NCBI GenBank assembly: GCA_947374505.1
Contig: CANCCE010000079.1
Coordinates: 1 to 11,411, forward strand
Length of the DNA stretch: 11,411 nt
DNA from: Comamonadaceae bacterium
GTDB lineage: Bacteria; Pseudomonadota; Gammaproteobacteria; Burkholderiales; Burkholderiaceae_C
Direction of reading: 5' to 3'
Below, piece by piece: positions 1 to 7,800 of the stretch; position 1 is the stretch's first letter; the number at the start of each line of letters is the position of its first letter. The notes under the pieces are model-generated. The model made no database searches, was not told the origin of the DNA, and saw only the letters and a list, made by a program, of their open reading frames with translations. The translations under genes and the position numbers were made by a program.

Positions 1-482
1 ATGCCCTCGGTCGGCTCGTCCAGCAGCAGCACTTTAGGGTTGGTGACCAGTGCTCGTGCAATGGCCAGTTGCTGTTGTTGACCGCCTGACAGATTGCCGC
101 CTTTACGACCACGCATGTCCCAGAGCACAGGAAACAAGGCATAGATCTCTTCCGGGATCACCCGGTGTTTGGCGTTCTCAAGCCCTGTTTGGATGTTTTC
201 TTCCACCGTCAATGTTGGAAAAATCATGCGACCCTGGGGCACGTAGGCAATACCCTTGGCGACGCGCCGAAAGCTCTCGTCCTGGCTGATTTCCTGGCCG
301 GCCACCGTGACGGAGCCGCTGCGGGTGGGCAACACGCCCATCAGGCTTTTGAACAGCGTCGTTTTGCCCATGCCATTGCGGCCCATGATGGCGACGGTTT
401 CTTTGTTGGCGGCATCGAAGGAGATGCCGTGCAATGCTTCACTTTGCCCATAGGCGACGAACAAATTTTTGACGCTTAACAT
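1..482 (-). CDS. urtE: Urea ABC transporter ATP-binding protein UrtE (partial, C-terminus cut by window edge)
   Basis: This is the second ATPase of the urea importer UrtABCDE. It binds and hydrolyses ATP on the cytoplasmic side to drive urea uptake through UrtB/UrtC. About 160 codons are visible; the family is usually about 230 residues, so the last third lies outside the window. Reading the minus strand I see the start MLSVKNLFVAYGQSEALHGI, Walker A GRNGMGKTT at residues 34-42, the ABC signature LSGGQ at 131-135 and Walker B VLLLDEP at 151-157, followed by TEG, as in LivF/UrtE proteins. The ATG at 480-482 lies 11 bases after the urtD stop, and an AGGAA Shine-Dalgarno sequence overlaps that stop (TGAGGAA), so it should be translated with urtD. 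The assignment to UrtE rather than an amino-acid LivF rests on the complete urtABCD genes upstream. Family membership is certain and the exact name is very likely. Confidence 0.93.
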   Translation of the reverse strand, partial: MLSVKNLFVAYGQSEALHGISFDAANKETVAIMGRNGMGKTTLFKSLMGVLPTRSGSVTVAGQEISQDESFRRVAKGIAYVPQGRMIFPTLTVEENIQTGLENAKHRVIPEEIYALFPVLWDMRGRKGGNLSGGQQQQLAIARALVTNPKVLLLDEPTEG

Positions 483-493
483 AGATGAATTCC

Positions 494-1237
494 TCAATGG
501 CCTAGGTAAACGTCGATGACCTTGGGGTCGTTTTGAACTTTGTCCATCGACCCTTCGGCGAGAATTTTTCCTTGGTGCATGACCGTCACCTTGTGGGCGA
601 TCTGCTTGACGAAATTCATGTCGTGTTCAATCACGATCACGGAGCGGTTTTTGCAGATGCGCTGCAACAACTCGGCGGTCAGCTCGCGCTCACGGGCACT
701 CATGCCGGCAATCGGCTCGTCGAGCAGCAGCAGTTCCGGGTCCTGCATCAGTAGCATGCCGATTTCAAGCCACTGTTTCTGACCATGGCTCAGCAGCCCG
801 GCCTCTGTGTCCAGCTTGTCGGTCAAATTAATATCCTGCGCGACCGACCTGACGCGCTCCATCACGTCGTCGGTGCACTTGAACGCCAGCGCCCCCATCA
901 CAGATCGGCCTTTGGGAAACGAGACTTCCAGGTTCTGAAAAACACTCAGGTTTTCGTAGATCGAAGGCGTCTGGAACTTGCGACCGATACCCAGCCGAAC
1001 GCGCTGAAACTCCGCCATCTTGGTCAGCTCGGTGTTCTTAAATTTGATGCTGCCAGAGGCTGCTTTGGTTTTGCCGCAGATCAAATCCAGCAGCGTGGTT
1101 TTGCCCGCACCGTTGGGGCCGATGATGACCCTCAACTCGTTTTTGTCTATGTACAGCGTCAACGCATCGATCGCTTTGAAGCCGTCGAAGGAGACCGTCA
1201 AGTCTTCAATCGCCAGTGCGAAATCCGTATTGCTCAT
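494..1237 (-). CDS. urtD: Urea ABC transporter ATP-binding protein UrtD
   Basis: This is the first ATPase of the urea importer, the LivG-like partner of UrtE, 247 residues. The protein has Walker A GPNGAGKTT at residues 40-48, the signature LSHGQ at 149-153 (an SHGQ variant of SGGQ that is common in UrtD), Walker B LLLLDEP at 169-175, and the H-loop histidine in VIEHDM near residue 205. The reading frame stays open upstream to 1399, but I chose the ATG at 1235-1237. From there the protein begins MSNTDFALAIEDLTVSFDGF, which fits the family, while the extra 54 upstream residues are simply urtC read in another frame. The chosen ATG overlaps the urtC stop as ATGA (1234-1237), a classic sign of translational coupling. 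The next gene, urtE, follows after 11 bases. The two ATPases presumably form a heterodimer at the cytoplasmic face of UrtB/UrtC. Confidence 0.95.
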   Translation of the reverse strand: MSNTDFALAIEDLTVSFDGFKAIDALTLYIDKNELRVIIGPNGAGKTTLLDLICGKTKAASGSIKFKNTELTKMAEFQRVRLGIGRKFQTPSIYENLSVFQNLEVSFPKGRSVMGALAFKCTDDVMERVRSVAQDINLTDKLDTEAGLLSHGQKQWLEIGMLLMQDPELLLLDEPIAGMSARERELTAELLQRICKNRSVIVIEHDMNFVKQIAHKVTVMHQGKILAEGSMDKVQNDPKVIDVYLGH

Positions 1238-2367
1238 GGCTTGGCTTTCTGGTTCAGACTTACTTTTCGTGGTTGCCGGGCGGCAGCTTGGCGGTATTTG
1301 TTCCACCACGGCACCACGTGGTCTGCCCACACACCGGCCAAGCCCATCGGAAAAGCCATGGTGACCGCGATGAACATGCCTGCCATCAAAAACAGCCACA
1401 TGTCCGGGAAACTTTCAGAGAAAAAAGTCTTGCCCGCGTTCACCAGCAGCGTGCCGTAAACCGCGCCAACCAGGCTCATACGCCCCCCCACTGCGGCGTA
1501 GATGATCATTTCAATCGACGGGACGATACCGACGAAGCTGGGCGACATGAAACCAACCTGCAGGGAGAACAGGGCGCCCCCAATGCCCGACAGTGCGGCG
1601 GCGAGGCAAAAGGTAAAGATGCGAAAGTTAGCCACGTCATAGCCTGAAAAACGCACCCGGTCTTCTTTGTCTCGCATGGCCAGCAGCAAGGTGCCGGCTT
1701 TGCCGGTCTGGATCCAGCGGCACAACACGATGCTGCCAATCAGCAACACGACGCAGAGGTAGTACAGGATGTATTTGGCTGAATCGGTGCGGGTGTCCCA
1801 ACCGAGCACGGTCTTCAGGTCCGTCATGCCGTTGACGCCGCCGGTGTAGCCCTGCTGGCCGATGATCAGTACCGTGACAATCAGCGCGACTGCCTGGGTG
1901 ATGATGGCGAAATACACGCCGCCCACGCGGCGTTTGAACATGGCATAACTGACGATCCAGGCCAGCAACGAAGGCACTGCGACGACAGCGATCAGTGTCA
2001 GTGGCAAGCTCTTGAAGGGCAGCCAGAAAGCGGGTAACTCGGTCAATTGATTCCAGTCCATGAAGTCTGGAATGCCGGGTGTCGACTGGATCTTGGTGGT
2101 GATGGGGTCGCTGGCTTCGAGCTTCAGGAACATCGCCATGGCGTAGCCGCCGAGGCCAAAGAAAACACCCTGACCCAGGCTCAGCACGCCACCGTAACCC
2201 CAGACCATCACCAACCCGATGGCGACAAATGCATAGGTCAGGTATTTGCCGACTAAATTAAGGCGGAAGATGTCCAGCGTCAGCGGAAAAACCACTGCCA
2301 GCAACACAGTCAGCAGCAGCAGGCTGGCCAGTTGATAGCGCTTGATCAGGGCTTTGATGTCATTCAT
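1234..2367 (-). CDS. urtC: Urea ABC transporter permease UrtC
   Basis: This is the LivM-like inner-membrane permease subunit of the urea importer, 377 residues, and it should form the channel with UrtB. Hydrophobic helices begin at about residues 14-32 (ASLLLLTVLLAVVFPLTL) and recur to about residue 350. The family-typical stretch VWGYGGVLSLGQGVFFGLGG lies near 54-73. The cytoplasmic coupling loop that contacts the ATPases is visible as LAMRDKEDRVRFSGYDVANF. The tail is basic and hydrophilic (KYRQAAARQPRKVSLNQKAK). The frame extends upstream to 2421, but the ATG at 2365-2367 (MNDIKALIKRYQ) is preferred because the extension overlaps urtB by 23 bases and carries no hydrophobic or conserved sequence. 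The ribosome binding site before this ATG is weak (GGAA about 9 bases upstream). The gene follows urtB after 31 bases and overlaps urtD by four bases. Confidence 0.94.
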   Translation of the reverse strand: MNDIKALIKRYQLASLLLLTVLLAVVFPLTLDIFRLNLVGKYLTYAFVAIGLVMVWGYGGVLSLGQGVFFGLGGYAMAMFLKLEASDPITTKIQSTPGIPDFMDWNQLTELPAFWLPFKSLPLTLIAVVAVPSLLAWIVSYAMFKRRVGGVYFAIITQAVALIVTVLIIGQQGYTGGVNGMTDLKTVLGWDTRTDSAKYILYYLCVVLLIGSIVLCRWIQTGKAGTLLLAMRDKEDRVRFSGYDVANFRIFTFCLAAALSGIGGALFSLQVGFMSPSFVGIVPSIEMIIYAAVGGRMSLVGAVYGTLLVNAGKTFFSESFPDMWLFLMAGMFIAVTMAFPMGLAGVWADHVVPWWNKYRQAAARQPRKVSLNQKAKP

Positions 2368-2398
2368 GGCGTCGTGTTCCGTTGTGGCGTGATGGCAA

Positions 2399-3313
2399 TC
2401 AACGCCGTACTTTGCTGGCAAAAAGTCCTTGCGGCCGGATCATCAGGATCAGCACCACCAGGGACAGCGTGATCACTTTGGCCATGGATCCGGACAGAAA
2501 AAATTCGGTGATTGACTGGGTTTGTGCAATCCCAAAAGCCGACACCACGGTGCCCAGTAGACTGGCTGCGCCGCCAAAGGTGACGACCAGGAACGAGTCC
2601 ACGATGTAGAGCGAACCCGATGTTGGACCGGTGGAACCAATCGTGGTGAAGGCCGCACCGGCCATGCCGGCAATGCCGCAGCCGATGGCAAATGTCAGTC
2701 GGTCTGTCTTTTGGGTGTTGATGCCGATGGCGTTGGCCATCGTGCGGTTGCTCACCGTGGCACGCACCCTCAGACCCCAACGGCTTTTGGCCAGCGCAAT
2801 CAGGACGCCACACGTCACGACCGCGGTCAAACCCAACACAAACATGCCGTTGATCGGGATGTCCAGTCCGGGCGCAGGCGCCCAAGAACCCAGCAGCCAG
2901 TCAGGCAATGTCGGGCTGACCTCTTTGGGCCCGATGAAGGTCCGAAAGGACTGTTGCAGGGCCAGGCTAACGCCCCAAGTCGCTAGCAAAGTATCCAAAG
3001 GTCGTTTGTAGAGATGGCGAATCAGCGCCCACTCAACCAGCCATCCCATGCCAAAAGCGAAGGCGAAGGCCAACAGAATCGAAATAGGAAAATAAATATT
3101 GTGCAATTGCGGCGCGTACTTTTCGGCCAGCGTCGACCCCAAAAAGATGGTGTATGCACCGATGGTCATGAACTCACCATGCGCCATGTTGATGACCCCC
3201 ATCTGGCCAAAAATAATGGCCAACCCCAGGCCCATCAGCAGCAGCACTGCAAACAGGCTTAAGCCCGCAAAGCCTTGCATCAGGCCGATGTTGAGTAGCT
3301 CGGAAAAGGTCAT
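2399..3313 (-). CDS. urtB: Urea ABC transporter permease UrtB
   Basis: This is the LivH-like inner-membrane permease subunit of the urea importer, 304 residues. It is almost entirely hydrophobic helices. Near the start is the family-typical run LGLAIIFGQMGVINMAHGEF (about residues 29-48). A cytoplasmic coupling loop follows in the middle (RVRATVSNRTMANAIGINTQ), and conserved glycine-rich helices come after it (FAIGCGIAGMAGAAFTTIGS). The length matches the short form of UrtB, which lacks the long N-terminal extracytoplasmic extension carried by some proteobacterial UrtB proteins. The ATG at 3311-3313 gives MTFSELLNIGLMQGFAGLSL, a normal start. It is separated from urtA by 58 bases that contain a strong hairpin, and from urtC by 31 bases. 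Its position between urtA and urtC on the same strand supports the name urtB over a branched-chain amino-acid permease. Confidence 0.95.
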   Translation of the reverse strand: MTFSELLNIGLMQGFAGLSLFAVLLLMGLGLAIIFGQMGVINMAHGEFMTIGAYTIFLGSTLAEKYAPQLHNIYFPISILLAFAFAFGMGWLVEWALIRHLYKRPLDTLLATWGVSLALQQSFRTFIGPKEVSPTLPDWLLGSWAPAPGLDIPINGMFVLGLTAVVTCGVLIALAKSRWGLRVRATVSNRTMANAIGINTQKTDRLTFAIGCGIAGMAGAAFTTIGSTGPTSGSLYIVDSFLVVTFGGAASLLGTVVSAFGIAQTQSITEFFLSGSMAKVITLSLVVLILMIRPQGLFASKVRR

Positions 3314-3343
3314 GTTTTGCTCGATGAATCAGGCAGGTAGGGG

Positions 3344-3365
3344 CGGACCCGGCGTACCGGGTCCG
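3344..3365 (-). other. Perfect 9-bp hairpin between urtA and urtB
   Basis: CGGACCCGG (3344-3352), loop CGTA, then CCGGGTCCG (3357-3365): all nine pairs are Watson-Crick and mostly GC. The hairpin lies 6 bases past the urtA stop, before urtB. The bases after it in the direction of transcription have no T-run, so it does not look like a full intrinsic terminator. The likely role is protection of the urtA 3' end against exonucleases, or partial attenuation, so that more binding protein is made than permease. That role is inferred from many binding-protein-dependent operons; the stem itself is directly visible. Confidence 0.7.
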
Positions 3366-3371
3366 AATGGA

Positions 3372-4637
3372 TTACTGGTAGCCTTTTGGAAACGGATCCG
3401 GTTTGATCAGCTCAGGTGACTCGGCGACGACTTTGAAAGTGCCGTTGAGTTGCCCTTGCGCAATCCGCGATTTGCTCCACAGGTGGTGGTTAGGGTCCAA
3501 CTTGACGTAACCTTCAGGCGCGGTTTTCAATTCGATGGTGCCGGTCTCGGACGCTGCCACCACTTTGTTGACGTCAAAACTGCCGGCTTTCTCGACGGCC
3601 GCTTTCCACAGCCAAGGGCCGAGGTAGCCGGCTTGGGTGACGTCGCCGATGACCGAATCTTTGCCGTACTTGGCCTTGAAAGCCGCAACAAATTTCTTGT
3701 TGTTGTCGTTTTCGAGCGTCTGGAAATACTTCATCGACGAGTAGAAACCGGCAAAATTCTCGCCGCCCACGCCGGTCATTTCATCTTCGGTCACGGCCAG
3801 CGTCACCAGCAGTTGCTTGTCACCAGTGATGCCGGCTGCCTTCAGTGCTTTGTAGAAAGCGACGTTGGAGCCGCCGACCACGGCTGCATAAATGCAGTCT
3901 GGCTTTTGCAGCTTGATCTTGTTCATCAAAGAGCCGAAGTTGGTGCTGCCCAGTGGGTAGTACTCTTCGCCGACGATCTTGCCTTTTTGGAAGTTCTCGA
4001 CGTGCTTGCGGGCGATTTTCATCGACGTGCGCGGCCAGATGTAGTCCGAACCGATCAAGAAGAAGGTTTTGGCTTTCTTCTCTTTTTGTGCCCAGTCCAG
4101 GCTGAAGAGAATTTGCTGCGTAGCTTCCTGGCCGGTGTAAATCACGTTCTTGCTTTGCTCCAGGCCTTCGTAGAAAGTCGGGTAATACAACAGACCGTTC
4201 TCCTTTTCGAAGACCGGCAGGACGGCTTTGCGTGAAGCAGACGTCCAGCAGCCAAAGACGGCTGCCACGTGGTCGTTGACCAGCAACTTCTTGCTTTTCT
4301 CCGCAAAGGTTGGCCAGTCGGATGCGCCGTCTTCCTTGATGACCTTGATCTTGCGACCCAGAATGCCGCCCATGGCGTTGATCTGGTCGATGGCCAGCTG
4401 CTCGGCCTGGATCGAGCCGGTTTCCGAAATCGCCATCGTGCCGGTGGACGAGTGCAGCTGACCGACGATCACTTCGGTGTCGGTGACGGCCAGCTTGGTG
4501 GTGTTGACTTTGGCGGTTGGTAAGGCTTGGGCTTGCGCCCAGCCAGGCAGGCCAGCAAGGGGTAAGGCTGCAGCCATGCCTTGCATCAGGCGGCGGCGGT
4601 TGATGAGTGAAGGGTGATCGCGATCGTCATTGGACAT
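3372..4637 (-). CDS. urtA: Urea ABC transporter substrate-binding protein UrtA (Tat-type signal)
   Basis: This is the periplasmic urea-binding protein of the UrtABCDE importer, 421 residues. The N-terminus has a twin-arginine-type leader: polar residues 1-13, the basic run RRR at 14-16 followed by LMQG, a hydrophobic stretch to about residue 31, and a probable cleavage site after an AQA box (34-38). The mature part shows the sequence VIVGQLHSSTGTMAISE, characteristic of UrtA/FmdD-type binding proteins and different from the leucine-binding group. Other typical segments are AIDQINAMGGILGRKI and GQEATQQILFSLDWAQKEKK. The ATG at 4635-4637 is preceded by a clear AGGAG at 4645-4649. The gene is first in the minus-strand operon and faces the transporter-histidine kinase gene across 215 bases. 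Urea taken up would feed urease or urea amidolyase, neither of which is in this window. Confidence 0.96.
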   Translation of the reverse strand: MSNDDRDHPSLINRRRLMQGMAAALPLAGLPGWAQAQALPTAKVNTTKLAVTDTEVIVGQLHSSTGTMAISETGSIQAEQLAIDQINAMGGILGRKIKVIKEDGASDWPTFAEKSKKLLVNDHVAAVFGCWTSASRKAVLPVFEKENGLLYYPTFYEGLEQSKNVIYTGQEATQQILFSLDWAQKEKKAKTFFLIGSDYIWPRTSMKIARKHVENFQKGKIVGEEYYPLGSTNFGSLMNKIKLQKPDCIYAAVVGGSNVAFYKALKAAGITGDKQLLVTLAVTEDEMTGVGGENFAGFYSSMKYFQTLENDNNKKFVAAFKAKYGKDSVIGDVTQAGYLGPWLWKAAVEKAGSFDVNKVVAASETGTIELKTAPEGYVKLDPNHHLWSKSRIAQGQLNGTFKVVAESPELIKPDPFPKGYQ

Positions 4638-4644
4638 GCTGGGG

Positions 4645-4649
4645 CTCCT
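4645..4649 (-). promoter_or_regulatory. urtA ribosome binding site
   Basis: On the minus strand AGGAG lies 7 bases before the urtA ATG. It is a strong Shine-Dalgarno match with good spacing and supports the chosen start of urtA. Confidence 0.8.
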
Positions 4650-4713
4650 GTGGTTGATGAAAAGTGAAGGATTGAAAAACTGCTTTGTTGAGCTAGATCA
4701 TCTGCACAAGGCT

Positions 4714-4764
4714 GCGTAATCGCTATACGTCAATCAACGTAGTCAGCTGCCTTGCCGTCGTGTA
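4714..4764. promoter_or_regulatory. Candidate operator: TACGT-N6-ACGTA inverted repeat with phased CGTA-like half-sites
   Basis: A perfect 5-bp inverted repeat, TACGT (4726-4730), CAATCA, ACGTA (4737-4741), lies in the divergent region between urtA and the kinase gene. Around it, related half-sites GCGTA (4714-4718), ACGTA (4737-4741) and GTGTA (4760-4764) recur at exactly 23 bp, about two helical turns. LuxR/NarL-type response regulators commonly bind short, AC/GT-rich inverted or phased half-sites as dimers. The regulator gene close by (8232-9122) makes this a plausible target. The repeat is about 90-105 bases upstream of the urtA start codon. The repeat is seen directly; its function is inference, and short half-sites can occur by chance. 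Confidence 0.4.
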
Positions 4765-4772
4765 GCAAATGC

Positions 4773-4788
4773 AGGCACACTTCTTGCG
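4773..4788 (+). promoter_or_regulatory. Candidate sigma-54 promoter (-24/-12) for the transporter-histidine kinase gene
   Basis: The plus strand reads AGGCAC-ACTTC-TTGCG, against the RpoN consensus TGGCAC-N5-TTGCA/T. The invariant GG (4774-4775) and GC (4786-4787) have the required 10-base spacing, and only the first and last positions deviate. Transcription would begin near 4799, giving a leader of roughly 54 bases before the TTG start at 4853. In Proteobacteria sigma-54 promoters with NtrC typically control nitrogen-scavenging genes, which fits a locus for urea uptake. I did not find a convincing full NtrC site upstream, only a half-site-like TGCAC at 4703-4707, so the assignment is tentative. 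Confidence 0.5.
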
Positions 4789-4852
4789 CTGCATATTTCC
4801 AACTTGTTGTTGAATTTGCGGCCGCTGTGCGACCGTCATACAGAGAGCATCC

Positions 4853-7800
4853 TTGACCATCGCCACACAGAAAATATTTCGCATCCGCCGCGAATACAAC
4901 GCTTGGGTCGCCGACGAATCGCTGGAGGATTACGCTTTGCGCTACACGCCACGCGGTTTTCGCAAGTGGTCGGAATGGCGCGTCGGTAACACCGCTTTTG
5001 GTGCTGTTTCCTTTCTTGCGCTTGAGGCGATTGGCGCCGCGATTGCGCTGAACTACGGCTTCACCAACGCTTTGTGGGCGATCCTGGCGGTCGGTTTGAT
5101 CACCTTCCTGACGGGTCTGCCCATCAGTTACTACGCTGCCCGCTATGGCGTGGACATGGATTTGTTGACGCGCGGGGCCGGCTTTGGCTACCTCGGCTCG
5201 ACCATCACGTCACTCATCTACGCAAGTTTTACGTTCATCTTTTTCGCGTTGGAGGCGGCCATCATGGCGCTGGCGTTGCAGATGTACTTGGACATTCCGA
5301 TCGTTTGGTGTTACGTGATCAGCGCGCTGATCGTGGTGCCCATGGTGGTTCGCGGCATCACGCTGATCTCGAAATTGCAAATGTGGACACAGCCTGTCTG
5401 GGGCGTGCTGTTGCTACTGCCTTATTTGGCGGTGCTGTGGAAAAACCCGCAGGCTTTCGCCGACTTCACTGGACTGTCTGGAAACACCTCGGGCAGCAGC
5501 GGCTTCGATCCGCTGATGTTTGGTGCGGCCAGCACAGTGGCCTTTTCTCTGGTGGTGCAGATTGGCGAGCAAGTGGATTTTTTGCGGTTTTTGCCCGAAA
5601 AGACCGCGGCCAATCGCAAGCGCTGGTGGGCGGCAGTGCTGATGGCCGGGCCCGGTTGGATATCGCTGGGCATGTTGAAGATGTTGGGCGGTGCGTTTTT
5701 GGCTTTTTTGGTCCTGCAGCACGAGCTGCCAACGGCCAAGGCGATGGAGCCGACGCAGATGTACCTGGCTGGCTTTTCCTACGTCTTCACCGACCCGGCT
5801 TGGGTCATGGCCGCAACGGTGCTGTTCGTGGTCTTGTCCCAGCTGAAAATCAACCTCACCAATGCCTATGCCGGCTCGTTGGCGTGGTCTAACTTTTTTG
5901 CGCGGCTGACCCACAGCCACCCGGGTCGCGTGGTCTGGCTGGTGTTCAACGTGGCCATCGCCCTGCTGCTGATGACGCTGGGGGTTTTTTCCGCACTCGA
6001 AAAGGTGTTGGGGCTTTACAGCAACGTGGCCATTGCTTGGGTCGGTGCGCTGGTGGCCGACTTGGTCATCAACAAACCGCTGGGCCTGAGCCCGCCCGGC
6101 ATTGAGTTCAAGCGAGCGCACTTGTACGACATCAACCCGGTGGGTTTGGGCTCGATGCTGATAGCCGCCGTCTTGGCTGTAGTCGCTTACACCGGTGTTT
6201 TGGGTCCTCTTGCAGAGGCTTTTTCCCCCTTCATTGCACTCGGGACGGCACTGGTTTTATCCCCCTTGCTGGCGTGGGCCACTCAGGGACGGTATTACAT
6301 CGCCCGGCAGCCGAAAATCATGGGGGTTCCGGGCCAAATGGTGACGTGCCATGTGTGTGAAAACGCCTTTGAGGTGGAAGACATGGCGAGCTGCCCGATT
6401 TACAGTGCCCCGATTTGCTCTTTGTGCTGCACCTTGGAGTCGCGCTGTCACGATCGCTGCAAGACGAATTCGCGCGCGGCTGAGCAGGCTGAGCAGTTCC
6501 TGCGCGCACTGCTGCCCAGCGGTTTGTCGAGCCGGGTGAATTTTCGGGTCGGGCATTTTATTGTCGTTTCCTTGTCTTTGTGTGCGGTGCTCACCACCGT
6601 GATGGGCATGATTTACACCCAGGAAACGACTCAATTCTTGACCGGTGATCCCTCGACTGTGCTGCGCTCTGCTTTCGTCAAGGTGTTTGCCATGCTGATG
6701 CTGATCGTCGCAGTTTGCAGTTGGTGGGTGGTGCTGGGCAGCGAAAGCCGGCGCATGGCGCAGGATGACTCGAACCGGCAAAACCAGCTGCTTTCGCGCG
6801 AGATCGAAGCACACCAAAGGACCGATGAAGCATTGCAAACTGCCAAGGAACTGGCCGAGTCGGCCAACCAAGCCAAGACACGCTATGTGACCGGCATGAC
6901 GCATGAACTGCGCACGCCGCTCAACAGCATTCTGGGCTACTCACAAATCCTGCTCAAGAACGAAGCGTTGGTCAACATGCCACGCGAAGCGGTGCAAACC
7001 ATTCAGCGAAGCGGCGAGCATTTACTGCAGCTGGTAGATGGTTTGCTCGACTTGGCGCGCATCGAGGCTGGACGGCTGCGTCTGGAGCCGGTTCCCGTGC
7101 CGCTGCCGGATTTTTTGGAGGGGCTTGTCAACATGGTCCGTCCGCAGGCCGAAGCCAAGGGGGTGGACTTTGTCTATACCCACAGTGGCCGTATGCCGGC
7201 ATGGGTGCAGGCCGACGCCAAGCGACTCCGCCAGATCATCATCAACCTGCTCAGCAACGCGGTGCGTTTCACGGACGCTGGCAGTGTCACTTTGCATGTC
7301 GATTGCCGGCGTAAAGTCATCCGTTTCGACGTGGTGGACACCGGTATTGGCATTGCCCCGCAGGACCAGCAACGTATTTTTTTGCCCTTCGAACGCGGCG
7401 CTGCCGGACGCCGGCGCGGCTACCCGGGCACGGGTCTGGGTCTGACCATCACGGCCCTGTTGACCTCGTTGATGGGCGGTGATTTGTCCTTGAAGAGCGA
7501 GCCGAACAAAGGCAGTACTTTTAGCGTGCGCTTGTATCTGAATGAGATCGACAACCCGGGGCCGCTGGCCGATGCACCGCACCAAATCGCCGGTTTTTTT
7601 GGTAAACGCCGGACACTGCTGGTGGTCGACGACCAGCCGGTGCAGCGCCAGATGCTGGCGGGCATGCTGACGCCACTGGGTTTTGAAATTCACGAAGCCG
7701 CCAGCGGCCTCGAATGCCTGGACAGCCTGAAGGACGAGGTCCCCGATGCCATCCTGCTCGACATCAGCATGGACGACATGGATGGCTGGGAAACTGCGGT

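Noticed and set aside
1238..1399. N-terminal extension of UrtD by 54 residues
   Set aside because: It lies wholly within urtC in another frame, and the ATG at 1235-1237 with its ATGA overlap gives the normal family N-terminus.
785..1459. Plus-strand open frame across urtD/urtC
   Set aside because: It overlaps two strongly supported ABC transporter genes on the other strand and has no recognisable motif.
4702..4717. NtrC-like site (TGCAC-N5-TGCG) upstream of the sigma-54 element
   Set aside because: Only the left half fits the NtrC consensus; the right half lacks GGTGCA.
4818..4825. GCGGCCGC palindrome upstream of the kinase gene
   Set aside because: An 8-bp GC palindrome is expected by chance in GC-rich DNA and does not align with any promoter element.
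5414..6121. Long minus-strand open frame (235 codons) opposite the NCS1 domain
   Set aside because: Its composition (rich in H, Q, R, G) is typical of antisense translation of membrane helices, and the sense strand is clearly coding.
6257..6904. Minus-strand open frame (215 codons) opposite the cysteine-rich and linker region
   Set aside because: Antisense shadow; the sense strand encodes the continuous kinase fusion.
7022..7693. Long minus-strand open frame (223 codons) opposite the kinase domain
   Set aside because: It is an antisense shadow of the GC-rich kinase gene. The plus-strand frame has unmistakable kinase motifs and the antisense product shows no recognisable domain or ribosome binding site.
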